64,000 bases of DNA from Sphingobacterium sp. (GCA_031253985.1 JAIRVH010000229.1:53520-117519); one strand, 5' to 3'; positions 1 to 9,311 are shown, numbered from the stretch's first letter. Notes: a model not told the origin generated them from the letters alone. Numbers and translations are program-made.

Positions 1-513
1 CACATTCTTATGAAAAAGAACGTGGAAATGGCCGATTATTTGCTTCTTAAATTTTCAGATATCTTACGATATCAGCTCTATGAATGTAACCAACCGCTTG
101 TTCTCTTAACACGTGAATTGCAGTATTTACAAGACTTTATAGCCATAGAGAAAATGCGCTGGGGAAACGAGCTGGATGTAAATTGCTCATGGACACAATC
201 TTCAAAGGATTTATATATCGCACCATTGATGCTCATCTGCTTTGTCGAAAATGCATTCAAACATGTGAACCGGCTTCCAAATCAAAAAGGAACTATTCTC
301 CTATCTTGTGTTGAAGAAGGGGGAAAGCTCCAATTTAACATCAGCAATAGTTATGAAGAATACCCTCCTTTAGCCTCAACAGGGCACTCTGGCATAGGGT
401 TAGAAAACGTAAAAAAGAGGTTGGAACTGCAATATGAAAACAATTATTCTTTAACGATCGACAAACTTGATAGCAGTTTTGCTGTCCAACTGACAATTGA
501 TCTTAAAAGCTAA
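1..513 (+). CDS. LytS/YpdA-type sensor histidine kinase, 3' part (5' end outside window)
   Basis: The reading frame is open back to base 1, so the ATG at 10 is internal and this is the C-terminal part of a membrane sensor kinase. Visible are the end of the His_kinase domain (pfam06580 type: FSDILRYQLYE, then LLTRELQYLQDFIAIEKMR) and the GHKL ATPase domain with the N-box IAPLMLICFVENAFKHV and the G-box GIGLENVKKRLELQY. The phospho-accepting His and any sensor or membrane segments lie left of the window. It would phosphorylate the LytTR regulator that begins 9 nt downstream. The spacing and family pairing make a two-component operon very likely. Confidence 0.93.
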   Translation, partial: HILMKKNVEMADYLLLKFSDILRYQLYECNQPLVLLTRELQYLQDFIAIEKMRWGNELDVNCSWTQSSKDLYIAPLMLICFVENAFKHVNRLPNQKGTILLSCVEEGGKLQFNISNSYEEYPPLASTGHSGIGLENVKKRLELQYENNYSLTIDKLDSSFAVQLTIDLKS

Positions 514-522
514 CTTTTGACC

Positions 523-1251
523 ATGGAAGAAATGAAAATGAAATGTATCATCGTTGACGATGAACCTATGTTGCGTCAACATATTGCTGAAATGACCGAA
601 CAGATCGATTTTTTGGATTTAGTAGAAACATTTCCTTCTGCACTTGCTGCAACCTCAAGGTTACAGCAGGGCGATATAGATCTTATTTTTTTAGATATCA
701 ATATGCCCTATCTCAATGGTATAGACTTTTTAGACTCGCTTGAAAACCCACCGCTATGTATCTTTATTACAGCTTATTCAGAATATGCCTTGGAAGGATT
801 CAGGCTGCAAGCTGTTGATTACCTCCTCAAACCTATAGTTTTTCAACGTTTCTACCAGGCCAGCACCAAGGCTTTTCAGTTCTTTTTGCAGCGCAACAAA
901 CCTTTACAGGAGAGCAATCCCAATGATCACATGTTATTTGTAAGACAGGGAGATTCTTTTGTTAAAATCTCCTGGGCAGATATTCTATACGCTGAAAGTA
1001 TGCAGAATTATACAAAACTTCATTTTAAAGAGCGCACAATTACAATCCATCAGACCATGCTTGCGTTGGAAGATGCATTGCCCAACAACCATTTTTTTCG
1101 CATTCACAAATCCTATCTAGTCAATGTAAACCATATTGATATCATTACTGGAGGGAGGGTGTATATACAGGAACGAGAATTGCCTATTTCGCGTACAAAA
1201 AGAGAGGAGCTTCTCCAAAATGTTGTTTTTAAGAAACTCCTCAGCCGATAA
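523..1251 (+). CDS. LytTR family response regulator
   Basis: Cytoplasmic response regulator of about 242 aa. The receiver domain (residues about 7-120) has the acidic pair VDDEP, the phospho-acceptor Asp near residue 58 in FLDINMP and the conserved Lys in YLLKP. The C-terminal LytTR DNA-binding domain (about 138-240) has the typical ILYAESMQNYTKLHF and FFRIHKSYLVN segments. I chose the ATG at 523; an upstream TTG at 517 and ATGs at 532 and 538 are alternatives. It sits 9 nt after the LytS-type kinase gene and is its likely partner. Its stop abuts the convergent gene at 1252. The target genes cannot be read from the sequence. Confidence 0.94.
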   Translation: MEEMKMKCIIVDDEPMLRQHIAEMTEQIDFLDLVETFPSALAATSRLQQGDIDLIFLDINMPYLNGIDFLDSLENPPLCIFITAYSEYALEGFRLQAVDYLLKPIVFQRFYQASTKAFQFFLQRNKPLQESNPNDHMLFVRQGDSFVKISWADILYAESMQNYTKLHFKERTITIHQTMLALEDALPNNHFFRIHKSYLVNVNHIDIITGGRVYIQERELPISRTKREELLQNVVFKKLLSR

Positions 1252-2160
1252 TTATGGCATATTCCATTTAATTGCTACCGAAGTATAAAAGGTCGGTGAA
1301 AACCGGGGATCTTCCTGCGTTTTATTCTTGAATAAACTTTTTAAGGAGCGATCGTTTTCGACATACAATCTGGCCAGCGTACTGCCTCCTGTCAGCTGGA
1401 GCTTGAGGCTCTTGCCTAGATTGAACTGCGGCTGAAGCCCAGCTGTCAATAACATAAAACCACCTAAAGTAGATTTTCCATTCTTCTCGCGCTCTGCAGT
1501 CATTCCGTCCAAATTAAGGACAGCGCGTAGATCCATCAATTCGTTGACATGGTAGGATGCGGATAGACCTTGCGGAAAATTCACATTAAACTTCACTTTT
1601 CCATTTGTTTTCCAGTCAAAATACAAGCCAGGTAAGATCATTGGCACCCCAAAACTATTGCTCAACACAGGGCCAAAACCAAAAGCTAAATTCGGTCTAA
1701 ATTTTTTGATAAAAAGCACTCCCCCCTGACCCAGTACATCCTTACCATTTACTTTAACGAGGTCTGAATAAATCCCAACGGAGGCGAAAGTCAATAGAGA
1801 CCAATTTTTCCTTAATGAGGTCAGGTATTGAAGTCCCATTTCTGCATTGAGCATTTCAGTCGGAAATAAGGGTTCTTCATACCCTCTATTTTCCATCTTT
1901 GCATAAGCTGCCCCTATCTTCCAGGACCAGCGTTTTATATTGCCAGAAGAGTCCATTTTGGTAGATAGTGGAACTTCCAGGTTAAACTGTATTCTCCTAA
2001 AATCGCTCTTTGAACCTGTCTTAACACTATCTTCAGGGCGAATATAATTTGATAGTGGGACATAATCCACAGCAACCTGTCCCGATACTGCATTTTGAGC
2101 ATGTGCAGTCAGCGTAGTAAAACCGCTGAGTATAACTGCACATAATACTTGTTTCCTCAT
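1252..2160 (-). CDS. Outer-membrane beta-barrel protein with signal peptide, function unknown
   Basis: 302 aa. Residues 1-21 form a signal peptide ending in AHAQ. The rest is rich in alternating aromatic/polar strands (for example NLAFGFGPVLSN, GLYFDWKTNG, KLQLTGGSTLARLYV) and ends with TSVAIKWNMP, as expected for a small beta-barrel in the outer membrane. It resembles the DUF6268-type barrels of Bacteroidota, but I am not certain of the family. No catalytic motif is seen. It is convergent with, and directly abuts, the LytTR regulator gene, so it is transcribed separately. Confidence 0.75.
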   Translation of the reverse strand: MRKQVLCAVILSGFTTLTAHAQNAVSGQVAVDYVPLSNYIRPEDSVKTGSKSDFRRIQFNLEVPLSTKMDSSGNIKRWSWKIGAAYAKMENRGYEEPLFPTEMLNAEMGLQYLTSLRKNWSLLTFASVGIYSDLVKVNGKDVLGQGGVLFIKKFRPNLAFGFGPVLSNSFGVPMILPGLYFDWKTNGKVKFNVNFPQGLSASYHVNELMDLRAVLNLDGMTAEREKNGKSTLGGFMLLTAGLQPQFNLGKSLKLQLTGGSTLARLYVENDRSLKSLFKNKTQEDPRFSPTFYTSVAIKWNMP

Positions 2161-2298
2161 GTTTTTTCAACAAAGGAAGCTTTTGGACTGCTCAAGCACC
2201 AATCTTTTTGATATAGTGCATGTATACGTTGACCAAATGCAAATTTATCGCGATGTCAAAAAATTTATAACGGCAAGAAGAGCAGATCAAAAGCAATG

Positions 2299-3060
2299 TT
2301 ATAGATTAAAATCACACATTGCCGGCATATTAATTTCCTTTACACAGCTTGCCGCCGAAGTAGAGATAATAAATCGTAATGCCTGAATTACATCTTGCAA
2401 TGGAATAAGATTACCTTGTGTTTGTACAATAACGTTTTCTATTGTTTCATTATGATCAAATTCTGTCGCTAAATAGCCCAAATTTAATATGGAAACACCT
2501 ATTTTATCTTTTCTAAGGTTTTCTCGTAAGGAATGGACAACACCACGTAATGCAAACTTTGTCGCAGAGAATGCAACTTCTTTTCCATTGTGGTTATCTA
2601 AACCCCAAGTAGAACCAATCAATATAATCTTAGCGTTGGACGATTGTCTTAAATTATCTATTACCGACTGTACATTTAAAATGCAAGACGTAATATTCGT
2701 ATTGATTAAGTTTACTATTTCGGAGGCGCTGCTATCTGCAAAGTTATACGCTTCCGTAAATGCATCTTTTTCCCATATCCCAACATTATAGATAAAATAA
2801 TCAATCCGCTGATTTCCTATTATCGCCTTTATCCTCTCCGAAGATTCTTTCGGTTGGGATAGATCGGTAGCAATCCATCGGATGTCTGAATTGGCACTTA
2901 AATAATTTGGTTCATTCCTGGAAATACCAAATATTAGATCATTCTCATTTGGCAAATTCAACGCTATAGCTCTGCCTAATCCCTTACTTATACCAAAAAT
3001 CAAATATGTCTTGCCACCTGTTTTCAATATCTCTACTGTTTTGTTGTGCTCGGATGCCAT
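2299..3060 (-). CDS. SDR-family protein lacking the catalytic Tyr
   Basis: 253 aa, Rossmann-fold short-chain dehydrogenase/reductase. The cofactor loop is GISKGLGRAIA (residues 23-33), followed by an NNAG-equivalent written as YNVGI and the catalytic Ser in LIGSTWG. The active-site YxxxK is FSATK: Phe replaces the Tyr that donates the proton in classical SDRs, while Lys is kept. The segment after it (LNLGYLATEF) corresponds to the PGxxxT region. With Tyr lost, the protein may be a binding or regulatory SDR rather than an oxidoreductase, or it may use a different mechanism. No operon partner is evident. The substrate is unknown. Confidence 0.8.
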   Translation of the reverse strand: MASEHNKTVEILKTGGKTYLIFGISKGLGRAIALNLPNENDLIFGISRNEPNYLSANSDIRWIATDLSQPKESSERIKAIIGNQRIDYFIYNVGIWEKDAFTEAYNFADSSASEIVNLINTNITSCILNVQSVIDNLRQSSNAKIILIGSTWGLDNHNGKEVAFSATKFALRGVVHSLRENLRKDKIGVSILNLGYLATEFDHNETIENVIVQTQGNLIPLQDVIQALRFIISTSAASCVKEINMPAMCDFNL

Positions 3061-3096
3061 TTTTTTCTTAGTTTTAAATAACCACTAAGATAAGAT

Positions 3097-3945
3097 TTAT
3101 TTTATAGCCTCCACTTTGAATCCCTTTTCTCGGAGTAAGGTAATCAGCCCCTGATCACCGGCCAAATGCCCTGCGCCAACGGCAATAAAACAGGATTCTT
3201 CATTGATCATAGGGGGTATCAGGTTACTCCAATTCAAATTTCTCCCAATTAACAATTTTTCTTTTTGTTCTTTCGTCATCCAGGTTGGATCTTGGAGCAA
3301 TTTTGTCAACTCTTCCAAATTCTCTGATTTATAAGCTTGAACCATCTTGACTGTCAATGCCGGATATTTGTCCAACTGAAAAACAGTTTCCATAAACAAT
3401 TTGGGCGTAATGAGATCTTTTAATAAATTAAACTGAAAATCAGGCGTTTCCAGCTCCCCAATTATCTTTCCTTGATTGGACGCGAGTGCAGCTAATTCAA
3501 CCTCATAGGACTTCATCTTTGTTGGATCGGGGCAATTAAACCCCTTCATTGAGAATAGGGAGATCACCGCAACAGGTGATGCATAATCCAGCAATTTGAT
3601 GGAAAGCTGCTGTGCAAGCAGTACACTATCCATTTTTTTGATCTCATCCTCAGAAAATGCCTTTATAAAATTAGGATCCGAAACAGCAAATGCCTGCAGG
3701 GATTTGGCATTTTCAGGTTTCGAAAGGTCTACTTCGAAAACTATCTTTTTACTCGAATTGAACGCATCCAAATTTTTTTGTTTGATGACAAAATCATCTG
3801 GACACAACATATGGATAGTACCGAACAGATAAGAATCCTGTTTCAGACCATTACCGGAAATTTTCCACAACATAGAACTGTCCTGGGCGAAGCTGCAAAA
3901 AACAACGAAAAGAAGCAGCACTGATAGAGTTGATATTTTTTTCAT
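3097..3945 (-). CDS. TraB/GumN family protein, secreted
   Basis: 282 aa from the ATG at 3945, which gives a clean signal peptide (MKKISTLSVLLLFVVFCSFAQ minus its last residue). The open frame extends to 4080, but that extension has no signal and is probably not translated. Family hallmarks are YLFGTIHMLCPDDF at the N-terminus, FEVDLS, IGELETPDFQ, and the C-terminal GAGHLAGDQGLITLLREKG. TraB/GumN domains resemble the TIKI/EreA metalloprotease-like fold, with GTxH and GxxH motifs that may bind metal. Members in Bacteroidota are periplasmic and mostly uncharacterised. The gene follows the small gene at 4025-4237 on the same strand with an 80-nt gap. Confidence 0.85.
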   Translation of the reverse strand: MKKISTLSVLLLFVVFCSFAQDSSMLWKISGNGLKQDSYLFGTIHMLCPDDFVIKQKNLDAFNSSKKIVFEVDLSKPENAKSLQAFAVSDPNFIKAFSEDEIKKMDSVLLAQQLSIKLLDYASPVAVISLFSMKGFNCPDPTKMKSYEVELAALASNQGKIIGELETPDFQFNLLKDLITPKLFMETVFQLDKYPALTVKMVQAYKSENLEELTKLLQDPTWMTKEQKEKLLIGRNLNWSNLIPPMINEESCFIAVGAGHLAGDQGLITLLREKGFKVEAIK

Positions 3946-4024
3946 AGGATCATATAAATTGGTTTTATCTGTTTTAAAAAAAAGAATGCCTTTTCTTAAA
4001 AAATCATCATCCTTGTTTAAACGA

Positions 4025-4237
4025 TTAAATGTTTGTGCCAAAAAATTCCTGATGCTGTCTTTCGCTCTTGATATCTTCAATATTTTTTTCGACCAGCCAC
4101 GCCTTAAAATGTTCTGGATCCTGCGGTGTAAAGTGGATTACATCACCGGATTTTAAAAGTAGGGAAAATATTCCGCAAGAGGCAGCGAACTTTATGATTT
4201 CATTAGAATGGTATCCGAGTTGGGAAAAATATTCCAT
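4025..4237 (-). CDS. Small conserved-looking hypothetical protein, 70 aa
   Basis: 70 aa with no membrane segment and no signal peptide. The sequence has an orderly amphipathic pattern (SNEIIKFAASCGIFSLLLKSGDVIHFTP, here read in two halves) followed by the acidic/aromatic stretch PEHFKAWLVEKNIEDI. It does not match a family I can name. It precedes the TraB/GumN gene on the same strand. The plus strand also carries a longer overlapping open frame (4068-4421), but that one runs into very AT-rich noise and has no protein-like composition, so I prefer this strand. Confidence 0.55.
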   Translation of the reverse strand: MEYFSQLGYHSNEIIKFAASCGIFSLLLKSGDVIHFTPQDPEHFKAWLVEKNIEDIKSERQHQEFFGTNI

Positions 4238-4533
4238 TTTTTATTCAATTCTAGAAATATATGCTTTACATGCAAATACACGTCTATTTCGACAGCTATC
4301 GTTTAGAAAGCATGTTAATTTTTTATTTTCTCTCAGTTTTATAATTCATTCAAATATCGTAAATTATTTCAAATATTTCACCAAACAGATTATTAATTTA
4401 ATTGTTATTTTCACAAATTAAATAGACAATTAACAACCAATTTAACTCAAAAACACAAAAAACTATAATTCAAACCCATAACACGAAATAATTATTTTGT
4501 TATTCCTTACCACAAAACTTACAATTAATCGAT

Positions 4534-5060
4534 ATGGAGCAACAACCTAATCTGTCAAATCGTATAACAAATAGTTCTTTTATCCTCGAGAGAAGCCAAA
4601 TTTCACATAATCATATTCTTTCGGAATGGCATGTTTTGTCTACATTAAGCTGGCAGAAATATTATGCGATGGCCTAGACAAAGCAAGCTTATACAGAAAT
4701 GTACAACAAGTTATCCACTTCTGGGATAAAATCGCCTTTCCCAAAGCAGAAAGATGCCATTTTGATCCCGCCATTCTTCAGATATTAGGAATAAAGCTGA
4801 AAATAAACTGAAATCCAGTGGATACGTCATCGATAGTTTAGAATCCAGCCTATGGTATGTTTTGGAAAAAGAAAATTATATAGACAATTTTTTAGGTATT
4901 ATTAATCTTGGAGGGGATACTGATACCGGAGCAGCCATCGCTAGAGGACTAGCAGGTCTATATTATGGTGAGAAATCAATTCCTAGAAACTGGTTATTAA
5001 ATTCAGTCAGTTACGAAGACATTGACAACTTAATCAATACACTGTTAGCCAGCTACCAGT
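4534..5060 (+). pseudogene. ADP-ribosylglycohydrolase (DraG-like) pseudogene, frameshifted and truncated
   Basis: Pieces of one ADP-ribosylglycohydrolase lie in three frames. First, RSQISHNHILSE ends near 4622. Then MACFVYIKLAEILCDG runs from 4626 in another frame. After a second shift near 4780-4800, SSGYVIDSLESSLWYVLEK leads into INLGGDTDTGAAIARGLAGL and LYYGEKSIP. GGDTDT is the metal-binding signature of the family, which removes ADP-ribose from proteins or nucleic acid. The N-terminal third is missing. Similarity ends near 5060, where the frame runs into the antisense of the SRPBCC gene, suggesting a recombination edge. It cannot make an intact enzyme. The 290 bases before it are AT-rich and show nothing else. 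Confidence 0.8.
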
Positions 5061-5068
5061 GCATTGAT

Positions 5069-5515
5069 TCAAAAAGGCCGTCCTTTGCCTGTTTCGACAG
5101 AGAGCTCCAAACTTTTCACAAATTGTCTCCATCCGTCTATGCAAATTGCATAACATTCAATTTCAGGCTGTAAGCCAATATGTTCGAGTTGCAATACGGT
5201 TCTATTTTCCATTTCAATGATATTCCAAACGATCATTGTGCCAACCCATTCCTTTTGATTTTTCAGTCCAGGAACCGCGATCAATGAATCTTCAACATAC
5301 CAAACAACTTTTTCATTTTTCTGTAATTCTTCGACCCGTATTGTTTTATAAATCTGATCCCCAAAGCGAACGGTAAACCGATCATTTTTGCTGTTTGCAG
5401 ATCCTTCAAACAGTGTTGTCCACCAAAATGGTATTTCGTCTGTCAATACCTTAAATACCTGACCTGCTGATCTGCTCAGTTGAATTGTTTGGCTATAATT
5501 TTCTGTTGTCATCAT
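5069..5515 (-). CDS. SRPBCC / AHSA1-like START-fold protein
   Basis: 148 aa, single domain. The pattern SAGQVFKVLTDEIPFWWT at the start, TVRFGD, KVVWYVEDS in the middle strands and the C-terminal helix CIDGWRQFVKSLE are typical of the SRPBCC/AHSA1 (activator of Hsp90 ATPase homologue 1-like) ligand-binding fold. Such proteins bind small hydrophobic ligands. In Bacteroidota they often accompany ArsR regulators, but none is present here. The start is either the ATG at 5515 or the adjacent one at 5512. Its 3' end marks the edge of the upstream pseudogene on the other strand. Ligand unknown. Confidence 0.85.
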   Translation of the reverse strand: MMTTENYSQTIQLSRSAGQVFKVLTDEIPFWWTTLFEGSANSKNDRFTVRFGDQIYKTIRVEELQKNEKVVWYVEDSLIAVPGLKNQKEWVGTMIVWNIIEMENRTVLQLEHIGLQPEIECYAICIDGWRQFVKSLELSVETGKGRPF

Positions 5516-5722
5516 CTATTTTGTTGAATATGACATAACGGTCTCGATTTCCCTTATGATTCACGAATTTATAGATACATTTTTCATTTGATCTTAGCAT
5601 AAGACAAGTTTTTATTTTTTCATCAGGACAGTGCATGACGGATACTTCAGATTTATTACTGATAATAGCAATATTACTTTTATATTCCAACAACAAGTTA
5701 CGAATCAAATCTTAAACCATCC

Positions 5723-8371
5723 ATGAAGACTGTGCTCCAAAAATCAGGAATATTAGGATTGCTGATCATAATAAATCTCTCGGCCTTCGCCCAGAAACTC
5801 GGTGTAATTGACCTTAAGGTAGAACATCTAAAGGATCCATTGGCCATTGAAACCACAACTCCGAGATTGAGCTGGAAAATAACCTCTACCGAAAAAAACA
5901 CACAACAATCAGAATATGAAATTCGGGTCGGAACTAACAAAACTTCATTAAGCAAGGGAAAAGATCTAGTATGGAAAAACCACGCTATCACTGACCAATC
6001 TATATGGATTGATTATGCTGGGTCTCCGTTGCAGTCAAAGAAAAAATATTTCTGGCAAGTCCGGGTGAAAGATAATCATGGGAACAGATCGGCGTGGTCC
6101 ACGATTGGATTCTTTCAAATTGGAATGGCGGCCTCTGATTGGCATGCCCAATGGATCACTGTGTCTGGAAACGACACTTCGGCCCAAAGTCCGCTTTTCA
6201 GAAAGGAATTTACACTGAAAAAAAAGATAAAGTCTGCCATGGCTTATATTACAGCAAAAGGGCTGTATGAAGCCAAGCTCAATGGTCTCCGTGTAAGTGA
6301 TACCTATTTTGCTCCGGGATGGACCAGTTACAAGAATCAGCTGCAATACCAAGTTTACGATGTTACCTCATTTCTGACAATTGGTCCCAATGTTATTGGT
6401 GCAAGTCTTGGTAATGGCTGGTATAAAGGTCGTATAGGATTTGGAAACCAACATAATTTTTATGGCAACACACGTGCATTGCTTTTGCAGCTTGAAGTCG
6501 AATATACAGATGGCACAAAGGAAACGATAAAGACAGATAAAAGCTGGAAATACACCTATGGGCCAATTATGGCTTCCGATATTTACGATGGTGAGCGCTA
6601 TGACGCAAGAATGGAAATTGCTGGTTGGGATAGTGCCGGATTTAAGCAAGATAACAAATGGACGGCAGTAGGATTAATGAACAAGGGAACAGAAAAACTT
6701 ATCGCTATGAGCGGTCCTCCTGTAAGGAAACACGAGCAGTTTAAAGCCCTTAGGGTTTTCAAAACACCAAATGGAGATACTGTTGTCGATTTTGGTCAAA
6801 ATTTGGTAGGCTGGGCTACATTAAAATCGCAAGGCCCTGCCGGGACAAAGATTACATTAAGTCATGCTGAAGTACTTACAAAGGAGGGCAACTTTTATAC
6901 AGAAAATCTGCGATCGGCGAAGGCCCAAAACAGTTACATTTTAAAAGGAGGAGCCGAACAAATATTTGAACCGCATTTTACTTTTCAGGGCTTTAGATAT
7001 GTCAAAGTCGAGGGCTATCCAGGAGAATTAAAAGTCGATAACATAACCGCTGTTGCCCTTTATTCAGATATGCAGACAACCGGCAAATTCGCAACTTCCA
7101 ATCCCCTGATCAACCAATTACAGCACAATATTCAATGGGGACAAAAAGGAAATTTTTTGGATGTACCTACCGACTGTCCACAACGCGATGAGCGTTTAGG
7201 CTGGACAGGTGATGCACAGGCTTTTGCCAATACGGCGGCCTACAATATGGATGTCGCAGGGTTCTTCAGCAAATGGCTAAGAGATGTGAAGGCCGATCAA
7301 CAGCCCAGCGGCCTCATTCCACACGTGGTACCGAATGTGCTCGGGACCAACGACGGTGCATCAGCCGGTTGGGCCGACGTCTCCACAATCATTCCTTGGG
7401 ACATGTATGTTGCTTACGGAGATCGCAGTGTACTGGAAACACAATATGAAAGTATGCAAAAATGGGTAAATTATATTCGTTCTGTAGCGAAAAATAATCT
7501 TTGGAATACAGGTTTTCATTTTGGGGACTGGCTTTTCTACCGTCCAAATGACGATAATGATGGAAGAGCTGCTGTAACAGATAAATATCTCATCGCACAG
7601 ACCTTTTATGCCCATTCGACACAACTATTGATTAACGCCGCGGAGGTCCTAGGCAAAAAAGAGGACGCTGCGAAATACAGGGCATTACTTTCTGATATCA
7701 AAGCAGCTTTTGCAAAGGAGTATATGACCGCAACTGGCCGGTTAGTATCCAGTACACAGACAGCTTATGTATTGGCACTTCAATTTGATATGCTTCCCGA
7801 AGAACTCCGGGCTGCATGTGCTGATCGCCTTGTTGCCAACATCCGTGACTATGGCAACCACCTCACCACCGGTTTCTTAGGCACCCCCTATATATGCCAT
7901 GTACTGACACGATTTGGATACAACGATGTTGCTTACGACCTGTTGATGCAGGAGAGTTACCCATCGTGGCTCTATCCTGTAAAAATGGGCGCCACCACCA
8001 TCTGGGAACGATGGGACGGTATTAAACCCGATGGTTCGTTTCAAACTCCAGACATGAACTCCTATAATCACTATGCCTATGGTGCCATTGGTGACTGGAT
8101 GTATCGAACCATAGCAGGAATTAACTCCTTAGCTGCTGATCCGGGTTATAAAACTATTGTTATAGCACCAAAACCAGGTGGTAAATTAACCAAAGCCTCG
8201 GCAGAACTTGAGACGCTATATGGCACCGTGAAATCGGCTTGGGTGCTAGAAAATAATATACTGAAATTGGATGTCACCATCCCTGCCAATACTAGAGCAA
8301 AAATTGTTCTCACCCGTTCCGACCATGAGATAGGTTCGGGCACCTACCATTTTGAAAGCAGCATCAAATAA
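5723..8371 (+). CDS. Alpha-L-rhamnosidase, glycoside hydrolase family GH78
   Basis: 882 aa with an N-terminal signal peptide (cleavage after LSAFAQ), so it is exported. Order of domains: fibronectin-like N-terminal domain (VEHLKDPLAIETTTPRLSW), the Bac_rhamnosid_N domain (FRKEFTLKK, ITAKGLYEAKLNG, APGWTSY), the concanavalin-like domain (VDFGQNLVGW), then the alpha6/alpha6 catalytic barrel near residue 480 with DVPTDCPQRDERLGWTGDA, whose Glu is the expected general acid, and later TTIWERWDG, SYNHYAYGAIGDW, and a C-terminal beta domain (IAPKPGG). The length fits the family. It hydrolyses terminal alpha-L-rhamnose from glycans or glycosides in the periplasm or outside the cell. The AraC regulator follows on the opposite strand and a SusC/SusD system lies 3 kb away, suggesting use of a rhamnose-containing glycan (inference). 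Confidence 0.95.
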   Translation: MKTVLQKSGILGLLIIINLSAFAQKLGVIDLKVEHLKDPLAIETTTPRLSWKITSTEKNTQQSEYEIRVGTNKTSLSKGKDLVWKNHAITDQSIWIDYAGSPLQSKKKYFWQVRVKDNHGNRSAWSTIGFFQIGMAASDWHAQWITVSGNDTSAQSPLFRKEFTLKKKIKSAMAYITAKGLYEAKLNGLRVSDTYFAPGWTSYKNQLQYQVYDVTSFLTIGPNVIGASLGNGWYKGRIGFGNQHNFYGNTRALLLQLEVEYTDGTKETIKTDKSWKYTYGPIMASDIYDGERYDARMEIAGWDSAGFKQDNKWTAVGLMNKGTEKLIAMSGPPVRKHEQFKALRVFKTPNGDTVVDFGQNLVGWATLKSQGPAGTKITLSHAEVLTKEGNFYTENLRSAKAQNSYILKGGAEQIFEPHFTFQGFRYVKVEGYPGELKVDNITAVALYSDMQTTGKFATSNPLINQLQHNIQWGQKGNFLDVPTDCPQRDERLGWTGDAQAFANTAAYNMDVAGFFSKWLRDVKADQQPSGLIPHVVPNVLGTNDGASAGWADVSTIIPWDMYVAYGDRSVLETQYESMQKWVNYIRSVAKNNLWNTGFHFGDWLFYRPNDDNDGRAAVTDKYLIAQTFYAHSTQLLINAAEVLGKKEDAAKYRALLSDIKAAFAKEYMTATGRLVSSTQTAYVLALQFDMLPEELRAACADRLVANIRDYGNHLTTGFLGTPYICHVLTRFGYNDVAYDLLMQESYPSWLYPVKMGATTIWERWDGIKPDGSFQTPDMNSYNHYAYGAIGDWMYRTIAGINSLAADPGYKTIVIAPKPGGKLTKASAELETLYGTVKSAWVLENNILKLDVTIPANTRAKIVLTRSDHEIGSGTYHFESSIK

Positions 8372-8379
8372 TCATAAAA

Positions 8380-8399
8380 GCCACGTCATACGACGTGGC
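8380..8399. terminator. Bidirectional terminator between GH78 and AraC genes
   Basis: Perfect 8-bp inverted repeat GCCACGTC/GACGTGGC with a 4-nt loop, placed just after the GH78 stop and before the convergent AraC stop. The minus-strand side is followed by TTTTATGATT; the plus side has only a weak T run. Confidence 0.65.
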
Positions 8400-8405
8400 C
8401 TTAAA

Positions 8406-9311
8406 CTAAACATATGAAACAATTGAATTTTCAGTATAACGCTGATCATAGCGTAAAATATATTCTTTCGGTGTGCAACCAATAATCTGTTTAAATACGC
8501 GGTTAAAATTTGTAATACTATTGAAACCGCAGTTATAAGCAATAAATGAGATATTTTCCAGATGAAGGTGATCTCTGCCCAATTGATGGCAAACCTCATT
8601 AATCCGTATACGGTTAAGATACCCCACTAAGGTCATCCCGCAGTGTTTTTTAAAATAACGGCAAAATGCCTGTGGCGACAGATGTGCTCTCTCTGCTACG
8701 CTTTCTAATGTAAGTCCATGTCTAAAATATGTATTGATATAATGACAAACCTCTTCAATACGTTTATTTTTTCCAGTTGTGCAAATAGCAGACTCCATAT
8801 ATTCGGGACAAAGTGGATCTGTCTTTTTTGAAATTTGAGACAATGTCCTCAGCAAATAGAAAAAATGCATCATTTTTTCTATTTTTTCCGATTGTTTTAA
8901 CAACATGATTCGATTGGACACCACTTCAAAATCCAGCTCAGGGATCTTAAATCCCTTGGAATCCTGCCGAAGAAATTGCTCTAGTGATTGAAACTCACCC
9001 AACATAAAAAGCTGTTTCAATCTCCCTCCCGGATCAAAAAAGATAGAAATCGAACTTGCGGCATCACCGGCCTTATCTTCGGAAATAGATTTGAATACAT
9101 GCGCTTGATGTGCACCGATAAAAAAGATATCGTTTTCCTTAAAAGGATGCAGGGTTTCATCCACAAGCAACACACCTTTTCCTTTTGTAATCCACATCAA
9201 TTGAGCTTCTTGATGCCGATGCAGATGCGGGTAGAAAGATTCCGATATATCCTCCTGAACAGTTATGCTCTGCCCCTGTATCACAGGAATATTAAACTGT
9301 AACGTTTTCAT
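8406..9311 (-). CDS. AraC family transcriptional regulator (cupin sensor)
   Basis: 301 aa. The N-terminal cupin-like ligand domain has PHLHRHQEAQLMWITKGKG and the tail of a barrel with FIGAHQAHVF. The C-terminal AraC domain (about residues 195-290) carries two helix-turn-helix motifs: LTLESVAERAHLSPQAFCRY and the second with ISFIAYNCGFNSITNFNRVF ending in GCTPKEY. This is the arrangement of sugar-responsive AraC regulators. It is convergent with the GH78 rhamnosidase, so it may control that gene or the SusC/SusD operon further right; ligand and targets are inference. Confidence 0.92.
   Translation of the reverse strand: MKTLQFNIPVIQGQSITVQEDISESFYPHLHRHQEAQLMWITKGKGVLLVDETLHPFKENDIFFIGAHQAHVFKSISEDKAGDAASSISIFFDPGGRLKQLFMLGEFQSLEQFLRQDSKGFKIPELDFEVVSNRIMLLKQSEKIEKMMHFFYLLRTLSQISKKTDPLCPEYMESAICTTGKNKRIEEVCHYINTYFRHGLTLESVAERAHLSPQAFCRYFKKHCGMTLVGYLNRIRINEVCHQLGRDHLHLENISFIAYNCGFNSITNFNRVFKQIIGCTPKEYILRYDQRYTENSIVSYV

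Noticed and set aside
2159..2386. 75-codon plus-strand open frame
   Set aside because: Mostly antisense to the end of the SDR gene and protein-unlike.
4068..4421. 117-codon plus-strand open frame
   Set aside because: Antisense to the 70-aa gene, then AT-rich noise; no protein-like signal.
5493..5708. 71-codon open frame on the minus strand before the SRPBCC gene
   Set aside because: No family, no signal, unlike protein composition, overlaps the SRPBCC start; probably chance.
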